From: Carex sylvatica
Lineage: Eukaryota; Streptophyta; Magnoliopsida; Poales; Cyperaceae
Reading direction: 5' to 3'
Length of the DNA: 64,000 nt
NCBI GenBank assembly: GCA_964058845.1
Contig: CAXKVR010000292.1
Coordinates: forward strand, 62,001-126,000
How positions within the stretch are numbered: position 1 is the stretch's first letter; each line of letters starts with the position of its first letter. This document shows, in pieces, positions 1 to 12,000 of the stretch. The position numbers and the translations under genes are program-made. Below the pieces are notes generated by a model, which worked only from the letters and a program-made list of their open reading frames with translations, was not told the DNA's origin and made no database searches.

Positions 1-530
1 TCTGCGTGGAACCTATTTTTTTCTGAAAAATAATTAATTCATGGGCCTTGAAGAGGAGATAATTAAATAGAAAAAACATTCAAATATTAGTACTTAATTT
101 TAAGATGTTAGTTAATGTCAAATTAAATATCTTGATGAATAATTTAAAAGTAGTTTATGGTTGAAATAAAAGTGTAATTTATAATTGTTGAGGATTAGAA
201 ACTTCAACTCAATTTTGAGACTCTAAATAATGTTTTTCTGCAATTTTTTTTTGTTGTCCGGGGATTATGCCTGGCACACTAGGTTCTCCGTCTCTTCACG
301 AGCTTTTCAAATTATGATCAAATGTTCAAATCGGAATTTATTATCATAAATTATGGTTGTATAAAAAGTTTGAAAACAATGAACATGCAAAAAATATTGA
401 TGACCCAGCATAATGCATCGATATTTTATTACAAAATATGACAATTAACGACCCATGTTCTATGTCTTGTATCGATTATGCTCTATAATTAATCATTTTT
501 CAAAACAAAACAAAAATGGTTCCACGTAGA
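1..530. mobile_element. Possible MITE with terminal inverted repeats
   Basis: The first bases (TCTGCGTGGAACC followed by a T-run) are the reverse complement of 512-530 (A-run followed by GGTTCCACGTAGA) with one mismatch in the outer 13 bases. The interior is AT-rich and has no open reading frame. The left end coincides with the window edge, so the target duplication cannot be checked and the element may begin earlier. The family is not recognised. Confidence 0.4.
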
Positions 531-721
531 TTGGATCTGCATGGATGATTGGTTTGTATTTCCAAAAAACCGCTGGTAAGGTCAGAATTTTAAAATATTA
601 AGATGCTAACTAAAAAGTTCTCAGTACTTAATTGGAATATTTTTGTTAGTATTTTAATAATGCTCTACCTTTTATGGAATATAGATTGGTTTTTACATTA
701 GAACATGGGCTGTGTTTTTTT

Positions 722-1300
722 CAGTGTTATAAAATGCGATTTTTATGCGGTATGCGGAAGTCCATCGCATACCGCATATACGGTATACGGCCGCATATGC
801 AAATTTATATATGCGGATTTTAAAATAAAAATTCATATATATTTTGAAGCATAATCTCACAACAGAAATAAGAATACACATGTTTGTAGATATAAGAATA
901 CACAACAACAAGGTAATAAAAGCATATATATTTTAAAATCCACTAATTCAAAAGTCTTACAACAAGAATTTTATGCGGATCATATGCGGTTCATATGCGG
1001 ATCATATGCGATATATGCAGTTCATATGCGGATCATATGCGGTTCATATGCGGATCATATGCGGTATATGTGGTTCACATGCGGTTCACATGCAGATCAC
1101 ATGTGATATATGCGGTTCACATGCAGATCACATGTGATATATGCGGTTCACATGCGGTTCATATGCGGTATATAGATCATATGCGGTTCATATATGATTC
1201 ATATGCGGTATGCAGTCAAAATTATGCGGCCGAATATGCGGCCGCATATGCGGAACCGCATACGCATATGCAGCCGCATAAACCGCATTTCGTTACACTG
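722..1300. mobile_element. hAT-like non-autonomous element rich in ATGCGG subterminal motifs
   Basis: The left end CAGTGTTATAAAATGCG pairs with the right end, whose reverse complement is CAGTGTAACGAAATGCG. Both ends are followed by many ATGCGG / CCGCAT words in both orientations. CAGTG ends with repeated subterminal motifs are typical of plant hAT elements, where the motifs bind transposase. No 8-bp target duplication is visible (GTTTTTTT on the left, GATTCAAG on the right), so one flank may have been altered. The element has no coding capacity. Confidence 0.6.
970..1215. repeat. 11/22-bp tandem repeat (GCGGTTCATAT / GCGGATCATAT)
   Basis: About twenty copies of an 11-base unit alternate between GCGGTTCATAT and GCGGATCATAT and decay to CACATG forms in the middle. 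The unit contains the ATGCGG motif of the surrounding hAT-like element, so the array probably grew by amplification of a subterminal motif. A 121-codon open frame across it is only a by-product of the repeat, because 11-bp periodicity leaves frames open. Confidence 0.8.
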
Positions 1301-2304
1301 GATTCAAGTATTGTTTATATTTTCTTTAATTCAATCGTTGTTTCATTTCTTTCATTTTAGTTTAAATATTTTAGAAATCTACATATTTTGTATAGAATTG
1401 AACAATTTGTATATGAATATGTGTAATTTTCATTAATAATAACATTAATATATTTACTTTGGTTTGAATCGAATAAACCAAATTTTACTAAATAATAATA
1501 ATAATTTGATTATTTTAGTTCGATTTCAACCGAACCGACCATTTAAATCCCCCTATTCAGGCAGGGGTGGCCTCTAATGAAATTATGCCGGGAGAGATTC
1601 CGCATAATTCACACAAGTGAGTCTCAATGACACACTAGCAGAGAGAGTTCACAAACTTTTTTGGTATCACCACAAACAATGTACAAGAATTTAACAATTA
1701 ACTTCATCCAATGAAATGAATTAATAAACAGAACGGAAGATGGCACAGATAATCCCAACCAGTAACCAGCTCTACTAAAAGGAGGTTCCAAATTAATACA
1801 TAATAACCCAACCAATTAACTAAATTAACCCTACATAGCGCTTTATTCAAACTATCAGCACCGGGTACAACGCCTTCCAACCAAAAAAAGATGTATCTTT
1901 GATCATGATCACAAAAGGCTATAAGTTCAATCCATAAGTGCATTCCATTACTCTCTTTTTTTTCAACCCTTGCTTCAGAGTGTTTGGCCACGTATTATCA
2001 GCACTGCAGTATATTACGTTCAACTATAATCATGAAATCTTCCATTTCTATCCATGTGGTGCTTTCCATTGGAGTTTTCATGTACTTCATTTCCTTCTGT
2101 TCAGTTTAGGAAACAGGGTCTAGTTTGTATCAATTAAAGATGAATTAATCAAAATCTTAATTTAGTTTTCATTTAGGATAGGAGTCTTTTGGATATTAAT
2201 CCCTACTACATATTTCTTGCAAGTTTATCCCAATGTTAGATAATAAAAGAATTTTATTTCTCTGCTGGCTTTGTCCTTGATATTTTTAAAAACTTCATTA
2301 GGAG
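1301..2304. other. Intergenic; 3' flank of the EMSY-LIKE gene
   Basis: AT-rich sequence with no convincing coding region. The part next to 2304 must contain the 3' UTR and polyadenylation site of the minus-strand EMSY-LIKE gene, but no cleavage site can be placed with confidence. Several short open frames between 1620 and 2120 have no recognisable protein pattern. Confidence 0.5.
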
Positions 2305-5300
2305 CTAATTAAAGGAAAAACTTGTACCACTTTCACAATCAGATGCCTCAGCAAGTCTTGCTATTGCATCGAGCAAGGACTGTTCATGCTCCTACAGATT
2401 CCCAACAGTTACAGAAATATCCAATGTTAGTCTCAACTTGGGGTAAAACTACCTATACAGAAAGACAGGAAAGAGGACACTACCTTGAGTAGCTTTTTTG
2501 CCTTTTCAATCTCATGTATATCTGGATTGCTTAAAACCCTCTCAACCTGCAGTTTGATACACATTTAATAAGTTATGTCACAAGGACGACTACTACGGTG
2601 ACCCTTGATAATATTATGTTACCTTCTTTTACAGAGGGATCCCCGATGTTTTATTTGAAGCATGAGATATATAACAGTTATTCTTATAAAAGTATTGCAA
2701 TTATATATGAGATTAAAAATAAGGGATCGTTATAAGGAATCCCAGATCTTTTACAAAGGAGGTATGCTTTCCCATCCTTATAATGAATAACCCGAAAAAC
2801 ACAGTATCCCTCGAACCATTTTTATTCCATATCTTTTTCTTACACGCACAACTACCAAATTTCCTGTCAAGGATTGTTACAACCCACAAAAGCCAGAGAT
2901 ACAGCAGATGAAGACCCCGTGGCATTGCCAAACACTTATGGGATCATTTCTATTATTATTTATTTCCTTGTTTTGTATGCTCTATTGCTATTTAATAACT
3001 TGTATTTGTAATGAGACTAGAGTGAGGGCTGGCAAAAAAATTCGTAGTTCGTGATTCAATTTGGGTTTGATTCGAGTTTAACTCGATCCGAAATGGGTTC
3101 GAATTGAAACGAACCAAACCAGGTTCGGTTCGAAATTAATTCAAACCAAACTCAAACCTAGCCTGGTTTGATCGAAATGGATTCGCGAACTTTTATGGTT
3201 CGAATCTCATAATAACATCGGCCGTTCATTTACCTGATGAAATTAAAACCCAAGATAAAGAGTCATAATTTAACTTAGCCGACGCTACATCGCTCTTAAA
3301 TCTCAATAACCTAGTTCTTTCTCCGCCTCTCCCTAACTCACTCTCTCTCTCGCTCTAAAACCTAGCCAACGCTCTCGGCGACTGGCTGTCTCTCCTCTGC
3401 TTTCTCTACTTTTCGGATTCTCACTTCATTAGATGGTCCGATCGAGGGTTTGATCGTGTGAGCACTCGAGGTACAATTACTTTTTTTACTGCATATTTTA
3501 GTTCTTGTACTTAATCCTCTTTTTACGATTATTTGTTGTGATGTATTTTTTCATGAACAATTTTTCAACTTAAAAACACTCATTTCATACTGGTAAAAGA
3601 AAGCAATGTGAATTTTGTCCCGCGAAAAAAAAGTAATGCATAAACTACCGGTATAACTAGGGCTGCTAAAAAATAATTTAGTTCATGATTCGATTCGGGT
3701 TCGATTCAAAAAATGTGTAGTTCGCAATTAATTCGATTCGAAACGTATCAAACCAAGTTCGGTTCGAATCTTATTCAAACCAAACTCAAACCTAGGGTAA
3801 GTTCGATTCGTTGCCACCCTACTAGACACAAAAAAATCTTGTAAAATATATTTCTTTATTGCTATTTGATAGTTTCATCAATTTATGTTTATTTTTTAGG
3901 AGTAGATTAATGACATTTTCTTCAATTTATCCACAAATTTCCCATAATCCGCTAATTTCTCCAAAATTCCACAAATTCTTGTTATGCCCTAATCAGGTCA
4001 TCATATTTTCTCTATTTCTTATTTTCTCCTTGGATGCATGCGTTAGAAGCAAGATGTATTATGTGGGCTTTATAATAGAAAATGAGATACCTACAGCTTC
4101 CAATGAACTGCAGTTATCAATGTTTTATAAAATACTAAATTGCTTAATGTGGGATTAAAAATAACAAAGTATACCTCCTTAATGATTGTCTCAGTATTGG
4201 GAACATGGATTTTGTCAGAGCCTTTTTTCTGGATACCATTTTGTGTGGGTCCAACATTTTCTTCCTTCTTTGATCTGCTCTGTAAGCCTGGAGGGACTCT
4301 TACCCTGGCTGCACCGGGAGCACGTGCACCACCATTGTGTAAATGTTTCCTTTCAGTAATGCCCCCTAGATCCTCACCTTCCCATCTTATATCATCAGCA
4401 GCAATCTTCAATGCAACAACAAATAATTGCACAAATAAGCAAACAAACATATAATTAAAGATTCACCTTACTGTAAGTGGGATACTAACCTCTTTAAGAT
4501 TTATCCATTCCCAGGTCTCACTTTTTGTGCCGATATCATATACGAGAGCATGTGTACCCTGAACAAAACGGGTTTGTCAGACAACCAAAAGCACAAGAAA
4601 AAGTGCATATCATTATTAAAAGTAAGGCGTGAAAAAATAAACCTTAAGGGGATCGTATTCCTTTATGATGGCCTCATAGAAAGTATTATCTTCAGGCCAT
4701 CTTGTCAGAATTTTCCTTCCAATTAATGATGCTGGGTTTTCAATTCCTGCTAGTGGAACCCGGTTGCCAGGAACTGGGCATCTATTACTGGGACCCGCAG
4801 GTGTACTCTACATTAATGCACCCAGTAAGAGCACGTTATGACAAACAGTAATTCACTCTGCCTGTCTCCACATATTTTGCATGAACATATGATCATGCCA
4901 TGCTAAGATAAGCTGTTGAACAACAAGAAACTTCTTTCCTTGATGTTTACATAGCACGTTTAAGAAAAGAAGAAGGAACTATTTAATAGAAGATATCCTT
5001 AAACCTCTGCAAGACAAAATGTCTCATACCTTTAAGAATGAAAATAACACATATGCATCTTTAAAAGTAATGACTTATTGGCAAGGAGGGATACAACATA
5101 TATTATTAATGTTTGTGGAATATTTCTTTTGTAGGGATATAATTTATGGTTTGATATTTTGCAGATACATATGGATAATAGCCCAAAAGATGGAACGAGA
5201 GGAAAAAGGGAGAAAGAAAGTAAGATAAAACATGCACTCTATCCAGTAATACAATATCTGCAATTACCGTCTTAGGTTTCTTAGGCTTGGTTCCAGCAGA

Positions 5301-6174
5301 TGATGGGCCCCACTTTGAGCCGGGCTGGTTGGAATGTGCCACTGGAACAGCAACAGGAGAGAGATGCCTCTTTCTAGAGCCTGACAAGGCAGGCCCACCA
5401 GGCTCTGTATCATGTGCACCTCGGCTGCTCTGTTGGTGCATGCTAGACTGGGCCCCACCGTTCTGTCTCCACTCCCTGAGTCAATCAACACGCCAAAAAT
5501 TTAATTAACTGACTGTTTTCTTAACATTATGTGTGAATCTAGCAACTAAAAAACCTAAGATTCTATTGTTAGCCACAGATGTAATTATGGTGTTACAGGG
5601 CACTCAAATATTGATTTACATGATGACAGAAGGGACCAGATCTATGAGACATCATTTACTTTCAAGAAAGAGGATGATTATAGTCGAAACAGAAATAAAT
5701 CAATCCCCATCATCAGGAGGTGCGTACTACTAGCACAACGAGATGGAGTTAAGGTATTATGTTTTACTGAATCAACTTAAGCCCCATTTGACCAATGTTT
5801 CATCATCCCCTTCTAAACTATAACTTTGTAAACTACTATATAAATCATGGTCATATCAATGTTCAGAAGTGCCAAGTTAAATTTTTGTTCTTTTATTCCA
5901 GGGATCCGCATTACTGAACAGATAGAAGTTTCAAACAATGATACCGCATTGATTTTATTTCTCATATGCAAATTTACTATAAACTATGAAAATTGTTCAT
6001 TAAAATTAATCAGCCATATCCAAACAGCCCTTGCATGAGAACGATTAACAATAAATGGTTAATAGACAAGATGTTAAATAACGGTTCCCTGTTTGTCGAG
6101 GCATCCTCAAAAACCTATAGCAAATAGCATTACCTATCGTGCAAGCTATCCACCATAGTGGTTTCTCTCTCTCT

Positions 6175-6221
<47 letters not shown>

Positions 6222-7409
6222 AATATCTTAAGTACTATAAAAACTTTCAATTTTTTAATACATGCCATAAAGCTTATATTGAAAAACTGTGACATACTCT
6301 ATTGTTCTAAGCTGTACCAATAGCATTTACTTATAGAAATTGCTTTCATTCAAGAAGCCACATCTTTATAATTCCCCAGCTAAAGAAATCTATCTCTAAG
6401 GCAACTATAGTTTTGTCGACATTGGTAGCAATCTTTAAGAAAAGAGTCTATGCAGAGTGAAATTCCAGAGATAACAGATTAAGAAGAAGAATTTTCCTCC
6501 TAAACAGGCGATATTGCTCTTCAGGAAAAACTCCATGGATGAAGTTAACATATATCTCCAATATGCATCTTTTCCTCTCTTATAGTCCATGCTAACACTG
6601 ATTTCCAAGGTGTGTCTGACTTGGGATTTGTTAATATCCAATTTCGTCATACTTATGTGATGAACCCTTGTTTGTCACAAATTAAACCATATTAATACCT
6701 TATTCGCCGAGTGACCTCGTCAGAATTGACTATGGTTAAAAGCTCTCTATGCTCATCATCAGACAGCCTCAATTCTCTCCTCAGGTCGGTAATAAGGTTT
6801 TCCTTCTCCTGAAAAAATAAAATAATAAACAATTAACAAAATGCCTTACCAAAATCTCTCTTTTATATATTGAATAACTAATATTGGTATGGAAAGAAAA
6901 AGAAACTACCCAGGAAATGGCATCGGCTTGGGCTTTAAATGCTCTCAGAACTGAAGTGTAAGCCTCACGCTCAAGCTTGTGAATTTCCTTTTCCATATCA
7001 TTGTTCTGTTGTCTTGGGTACGGGAATGGACCTGTGTTCCTACCATTACCAATTGGATGGGGCCCTCTTATAGCCCTGTTTTGATGGGCAGGGGGGAGAT
7101 CGTCATCGGTCCCTGTAACAAAAGTAAATGATAAAAGATTGTTAAAAATATCAACTGGTTTCATAGTTATGAGATGACATTTCAGGAGCATTCATCTATG
7201 CAAAATTGCGAACTGAATCAAGTGTGTTGTACTCCAGGCAAAGAGAAAGAGTGAAATCTCATCTATTTTCAACAATTTATTTGTTACGGTCTTTACCCCG
7301 AATCAAGAACCCTATCCCCAAATCACAAAAAATATAATTTAAAAAAGCGAGGCTGATACAATTGGGTCGAAATGCACTTACCACTGCTATCGTAGGGGTC
7401 GTACTCCAT
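2305..7409 (-). CDS. EML: EMSY-LIKE protein (ENT + Agenet/Tudor-like chromatin reader)
   Basis: Nine coding exons on the minus strand: 7409-7382, 7112-6910, 6808-6699, 5475-5268, 4807-4643, 4558-4490, 4405-4175, 2546-2484, 2391-2305. All introns are GT-AG and the phases join into 387 codons plus TAG. The start ATG gives [10 protein letters not shown], the usual beginning of plant EMSY-LIKE proteins. Residues about 50-120 form the ENT domain ([20 protein letters not shown], then [14 protein letters not shown] and REWRQ). Residues about 204-268 are the Agenet/Tudor-like domain ([38 protein letters not shown]). Residues about 339-378 form a C-terminal coiled coil. In Arabidopsis EML proteins are nuclear, work with EDM2 in RPP7 immunity (EML1/2) and seed development (EML3), and read methylated histone H3. 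Length fits the family. The 1.6-kb intron 7 contains a transposon. Which EML paralogue this is was not resolved. Confidence 0.93.
3024..3820. mobile_element. Non-autonomous TIR element in EML intron 7, carrying a gene-leader-like segment
   Basis: The left end GAGGGCTGGCAA and the right end (reverse complement AGGGTGGCAA) are inverted, and TTCGATTCGGGTTCG-type words run inward from both sides. Flanks are ACTAGAGT (3016-3023) and ACTAGACA (3821-3828), a 6/8 match suggesting a decayed 8-bp duplication of hAT type. The middle (about 3290-3520) differs in composition. It is CT-rich like a 5' UTR, has an ATG with a very short frame, and ends CGAG|GTACAATT like a splice donor on the plus strand. An alternative is two separate small elements (3024-3240 and 3657-3820) flanking unrelated intron sequence. 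Confidence 0.45.
6165..6219. repeat. (CT)n(TA)n microsatellite in EML intron 3
   Basis: A CT run passes into about twenty TA dinucleotides inside the intron between exons 3 and 4 of the EMSY-LIKE gene. It is length-variable by nature. No element ends are visible beside it. Confidence 0.9.
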
Positions 7410-9429
7410 TGCTAAGTTATTCTAAGGACTCGGAATCAAACAATTCAAGCACGAAAATCCCTCGAAGATTGGAATTTCTCTCTGAAACCTAGCTGCGGCG
7501 ACGGTTAATAGTACAAAGAGGTCGACTTTCCCTAGAAAATCGCAGATCCTAACCCAATTTAACCTAAATTCAAAGAAATCGAGACGGAGTAGGAAAAAGT
7601 ACTTAAAACTGTTTCTCAATTCTGTTAATTGGGGACAAAAAAGAGGTAAAAGAGGAATCAAAGGGACAAAACCCTCGAGAAATCGCGGGATGTTTTTGAG
7701 TTGGGAAAAAGGGCAAAGCTGCTAAATGGGGATAAGCGGTTAGGCGATGAAACCATATGACAATTGGATAGGCCCGTGCTCTAATTTAGCCCAGTCGGTA
7801 AACATCCGATGTAGAAGTATTCTATTTCGGGTTTTATATAATGGGCTATATTTCACAATGGAATTACATATCAGGCGTCATTCTTAGCCCAATAAGTTGA
7901 ATGAGGCCACAGAGACGAGCGCTTTTTAACCTCACGCAAGTATTATTTTATTGGCAGCTGCTGCCATTATTTTCATAAAGAAAAAAAGAAAACTCGTGAT
8001 TTTCTTCTGTTTCAGACAGATAAAAAGTTCGTGATTTTCGTTCATATTTTTTTTTTTAAACTTGAAAAGCAGGGATGTACAGATTCTCTATCTCTGGCTT
8101 TCAAGTTAAAAAAAAGAAAGAAATGTGTTATTTTCAACTCAACTATTGCAATATTAAGAGCTGAAATAAACTTTTTTTTTCTCTAAATATCTATTTTACC
8201 CTTTAATTCTTTCTCTCTTTTTCCCTTTAATAAAGAAAGTTACTCTTGAAATATAGAAATAGCTTATTAGGGGAAAAAAAAACAGATGCATTTTTTTTTT
8301 TTTTGACATCAAGCATCTATTGTTAGTTTGTTACCATATAATTATAGTGTATATTCACGTTTTTGAGATAAAAGACCAAGTTAAACTTCTTATTAACATT
8401 AAACTTCCATAAAAATATCTCAATCAGATTTCAAAAAATGTTGCATGCCAAACAAAATATTAATATTGATTTCAATTTAACAACTAACCTTTGCTTGATA
8501 ATTGATAGGTATAATATGTACACCGTACGCGTTGCTTTTCATTGACATTAATATTCCATGTTGCTATATATATTCTTAGCAACAAAACATGTAAGGGGAT
8601 TATACTCCAAATACTATTCAAATACTATTAAAACAAATTAAAAGAAAACGAGCATATTCAATTTGATTTAGCAATCCTTATTTTTTTGAAATTTTTGTTA
8701 AAGAATAAAAAATAAGGGATGAGAATTGCAAACTATGTTTTGAATGATGTTCTAAAATAGTGAATCCTTGTAGTAAATTGTTCATAGTAGAAATAAATAT
8801 GAAGCACACTTGTAAATTAATAATGCTAAACTAAAAGAAGTATTTGCTCTGTTAGTATAACGGACCCATGATAATATTTGTTCAACATACTTCAATGTCT
8901 TCTTCTTTGCTAGATGCATCTCACTTGAAAAAAAAATATTGCAACAATGGTTTAAATTTTTTTTAAAAATTATTATACTTATTTTTTTATTTTTTATTTT
9001 AATCAAATTTGTGTGTGATACGCATATATATTATGTTTCTTTGGAAATATTAGTAACACAGAACTATGATTGTCTAGAAAAAGCAACGAAAATAGTGTTT
9101 GTGGTGTGACATGTCATATGTTAAAAATTCACTTGATAAATCTTTTATAAATATTTAACTTGAGATATTTAACTTTCAACTTTCATCTCAAAAATACGAA
9201 TTTACACTATAATTATTGTTACATGATTGATCAATGCGACACAAATTCACATATATTTTTTCATTAAATAAATACAAAATTAGCATGTCCCCTAATTGTT
9301 TCTTTTGCAGGGAAAATTAATTCTGATTCATTCAAAATAAGAAGTTATTAACTGAGGGTAAAACTGAAATTGAGCAAAAAAATATGTTTCAACTCTCAAA
9401 ATAATATTTTGTTCCCTGAAAAAGCACGC

Positions 9430-9430
<1 letters not shown>
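7410..9430. other. Upstream region of the EMSY-LIKE gene, then AT-rich intergenic DNA
   Basis: Bases 7410 to about 7700 should hold the 5' UTR and core promoter of the minus-strand EMSY-LIKE gene; no clear TATA box was identified. From 8000 to 9430 the sequence is AT-rich with many A/T homopolymers, and I see no gene, RNA or element ends. Confidence 0.45.

Positions 9431-9464
<34 letters not shown>
9431..9464. repeat. Poly-C tract of 34 bases
   Basis: Thirty-four consecutive C residues are followed by a short A/C-rich stretch (ACCCACAACCCCC). On the minus strand this is poly-G, able to form stacked G-quadruplexes; the C strand can form an i-motif. Runs this long are rare in AT-rich plant DNA and their length is difficult to sequence accurately. 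Confidence 0.9.
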
Positions 9465-9519
9465 ACCCACAACCCCCAAAAAGAAAAAAAAAAAAGGTTA
9501 ATTCAGAACAATTTTCTAA

Positions 9520-9895
9520 GGCCGTGCTTCAGACGAAGGGAGGCGGAAGAAAGGGAGGGGAAAATCAATGTGGAAGGGAGACGCTTATCCCAGACCGTCT
9601 CTGCTTGAAGATTTTCCTTGTTCCAGAAGAAAAGAACCGGAGAGGGAGCGGAGGTAAAGAACTACTGTTCGGAGGGGAGAGCGGTACCGCGTAGCCTTAA
9701 TTTTCTCCGAACTTTGTCACCCCCAAATCGGAGTGTAGGAACTACTGTTCCGAGGGTAGCCTCCTCCGTCGTCCCCTCCCCTTCCTTTCCTTTAATGAGG
9801 ATTTTTCCTTCGATACTGGAGCACAACCTAAGCGTCATGTATCAAATTGTGAGGGGCCAGGACTGTGTAACGGGTTGGGTCTGTTTGCTTTAGTT
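9520..9895. other. GC-rich, purine/pyrimidine-biased island of unknown nature
   Basis: The composition changes sharply from the AT-rich surroundings. The left side is G/A-rich (AGGGAGGCGGAAGAAAGGGA) and the right side C/T-rich (CCCCTCCCCTTCCTTTCC), so the two edges are roughly inverted repeats, as in a decayed MITE. A 12-base word GAACTACTGTTC occurs twice (about 9659 and 9739). A 91-codon open frame (9618-9893) spans it but matches no family I know. A decayed element or a captured fragment is possible. Confidence 0.35.
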
Positions 9896-9904
9896 ATGCA
9901 CGAT

Positions 9905-11012
9905 GACCTGCTAGTACAGTTTTGTGGAGTTGTGCGTAAATGAGACCAAAAAATAAAATAAAAATGAGAAATTATTTAGTCCCATTTTCAATGTTCTAAA
10001 AATTCTCCAATTTATTTTCTTTTTAACTTCTGTAATTTTTTTTTTCGCACATATTTAATATGTTTTTGTAAATATTTAATATATTATATATTGACATTTG
10101 CATATATAAGCATCAATAGAAAATTTATTTATTTCTCTTTCATTATCCATTCATTTTTTTACAAATTTATTCTTTCGCACAAATATTGAAGAGTCCGTAC
10201 ATTTCACCTCTGATCGAATTGACTCAGATTCTAATCGGACGGTCCTGATCTAAACAGAAATATTCTGTTACCTCAGAGGATACGGATTCGATGTAGAGCG
10301 CATTTGAGAGAATTGCGATTTCAGTTTGTGAGAGCATTGAATTTTGGGAGCCCATTAGTTTGATTTTGGAAGCATCGTTATATTTGTTCTGGGGGCATCA
10401 ATATCTTGTTTTTTATATTGTATAAACTTAACGTTTATGGGCTGAAATTTTGGTAGCATCGGTTCTATGGGCTGTAACTTTAGATTTTGTATTAAGTAAT
10501 TCAATCTAAGAGTGGTTTCACATCATGTATCGGCTCTATGCCTCTATCTGATTCTTTAAGCCAATGAATAATGTTGCTAGTTTAACATTTTTTTTTTTAC
10601 TCCCAGGCAAATTTCATTCATGATTTGGTGCTGAATTTTTAATGTTTTTGGTTTAATTAATTTAGTATTAAGTTTCATGCCAAAACAACATATGTTTTTT
10701 TTGAAACACTTGATAGTGGAAAAACAACATATGTTGACTGCTAACTGAAATTATTTTGGAAGCGGGATGCGTCTGATAAACATTAAGGGAATCAGTATGA
10801 TGCTCATTCAAATCAGTTCGATTTGCTTCATGCTTCGTGCAAATCGTTTCAATATCCATACTGATCAAGTGCGCACAGATCATAAAACAAAATAAACGGA
10901 TCCAAATGAATATGAGACTGATTTGAATCTGATATCCGAACGAACTCCGCTTTATTGGATATCGTCATAACTCATAAACAAAGTGACGAGCGCTAAAACT
11001 TACCCATCAATC
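9905..11012. other. Intergenic, no gene recognised
   Basis: AT-rich sequence with scattered short frames only. A 15-base word (AACAACATATGTT plus flanks) is repeated near 10685 and 10723. I see no element ends or coding pattern. Confidence 0.5.
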
Positions 11013-11916
11013 CTTTTTTTTTTCTTACCACCTAATAAATCAGAATTAAATCATTACCACCCGATTAATCATATTTAAGATTCCACCACAAACGCATACT
11101 CAGTATACGGACGGATCCCAATCGGAACGCATACCCAGTACGCAAACGAATCCGTTCGTGTATTAAGTATGCGTACCGAAATTGATTTTTAATTTTTTTA
11201 TTAATCCGTCTGCATACCCAGTCCAAGCACGGATTTTTTATTTTTGTTTAGTTTTGTTACAAATTGTTTGAAATTTTTTGACTAATTTTTTTTTGTTATG
11301 CGTATATAATTTGTAGTATAAAATATTTACCGAATTGTGCGTGTAATTTGTAACGATTTGTGCACCAACTTAGTACAAAATGCTGCTCAGATTGTGTGTA
11401 TAATTTGTTGTAGTAATTTTTAGTTCAAATTTAGTTAAAAAAATTATTTGTTAAATAAGTGCGTTTTATTTTCTACAATTTCACCGTCAAATTTTATGTG
11501 TACATATAATTTTAAATACCACAGAACGAAACATAATAAAATAGAAAAAAAAATTGGTCACAAAATTTCAAACAATTCATAACCGAACTAAAAAAAAAAC
11601 TGTCCTCAGACTAGGTCTACGGACGGATTAATAAAAAATTTTAAAAAAATATTAAAAAAAATTAATTTCGGTATGCATACCCAATACGCTAATGGATCCG
11701 TTCACGTACTGGGTATGCGTTCCGATTGGGATCCGTCTACATACTAGACATGCGTTCGTGGTGGAATCTTAAATTCGATTAATTGGATAGTAATGATTTA
11801 ATTCTGATAATTTGTTTGCGTACTGAGTATGCGTTCCGATTAGAATCCATCTGTATACTGGGTATGCGTGGTGAAATCTTAAATTTAATTAATCGGGGGT
11901 GGTAAGAAAAAAAAAT
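11013..11916. mobile_element. 0.9-kb foldback element immediately upstream of the SDR gene
   Basis: Bases from 11013 rightward reappear inverted from 11916 leftward. Both ends read T-run-CTTACCACC, then a GATTAAT word, a TTTAAGATT word, CCACCA, and repeated blocks of CGCATACCCAGTA and GGAACGCATAC. Each arm is about 250-330 bases, and the right arm carries an extra repeat of the CGCATAC block. The loop (about 11225-11585) is AT-rich and non-coding. No clear target duplication was found. The right end lies 84 bases before the SDR start codon, so the promoter of that gene must overlap or abut this element. Confidence 0.7.
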
Positions 11917-12000
11917 TCGGCCCATCAAGTGGCCATCTGACAGTTCTCATCTATTTCCCTTCCCACTCCACTAAATACTAAAATGTTCGGATAAAAGCAA

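Noticed and set aside
995..1360. 121-codon open frame (His/Tyr/Met-rich)
   Set aside because: It is the translation of the 11-bp tandem repeat; composition and periodicity explain it fully.
4140..4454. Plus-strand 104-codon frame
   Set aside because: It is a shadow of EMSY-LIKE exon 7 on the minus strand.
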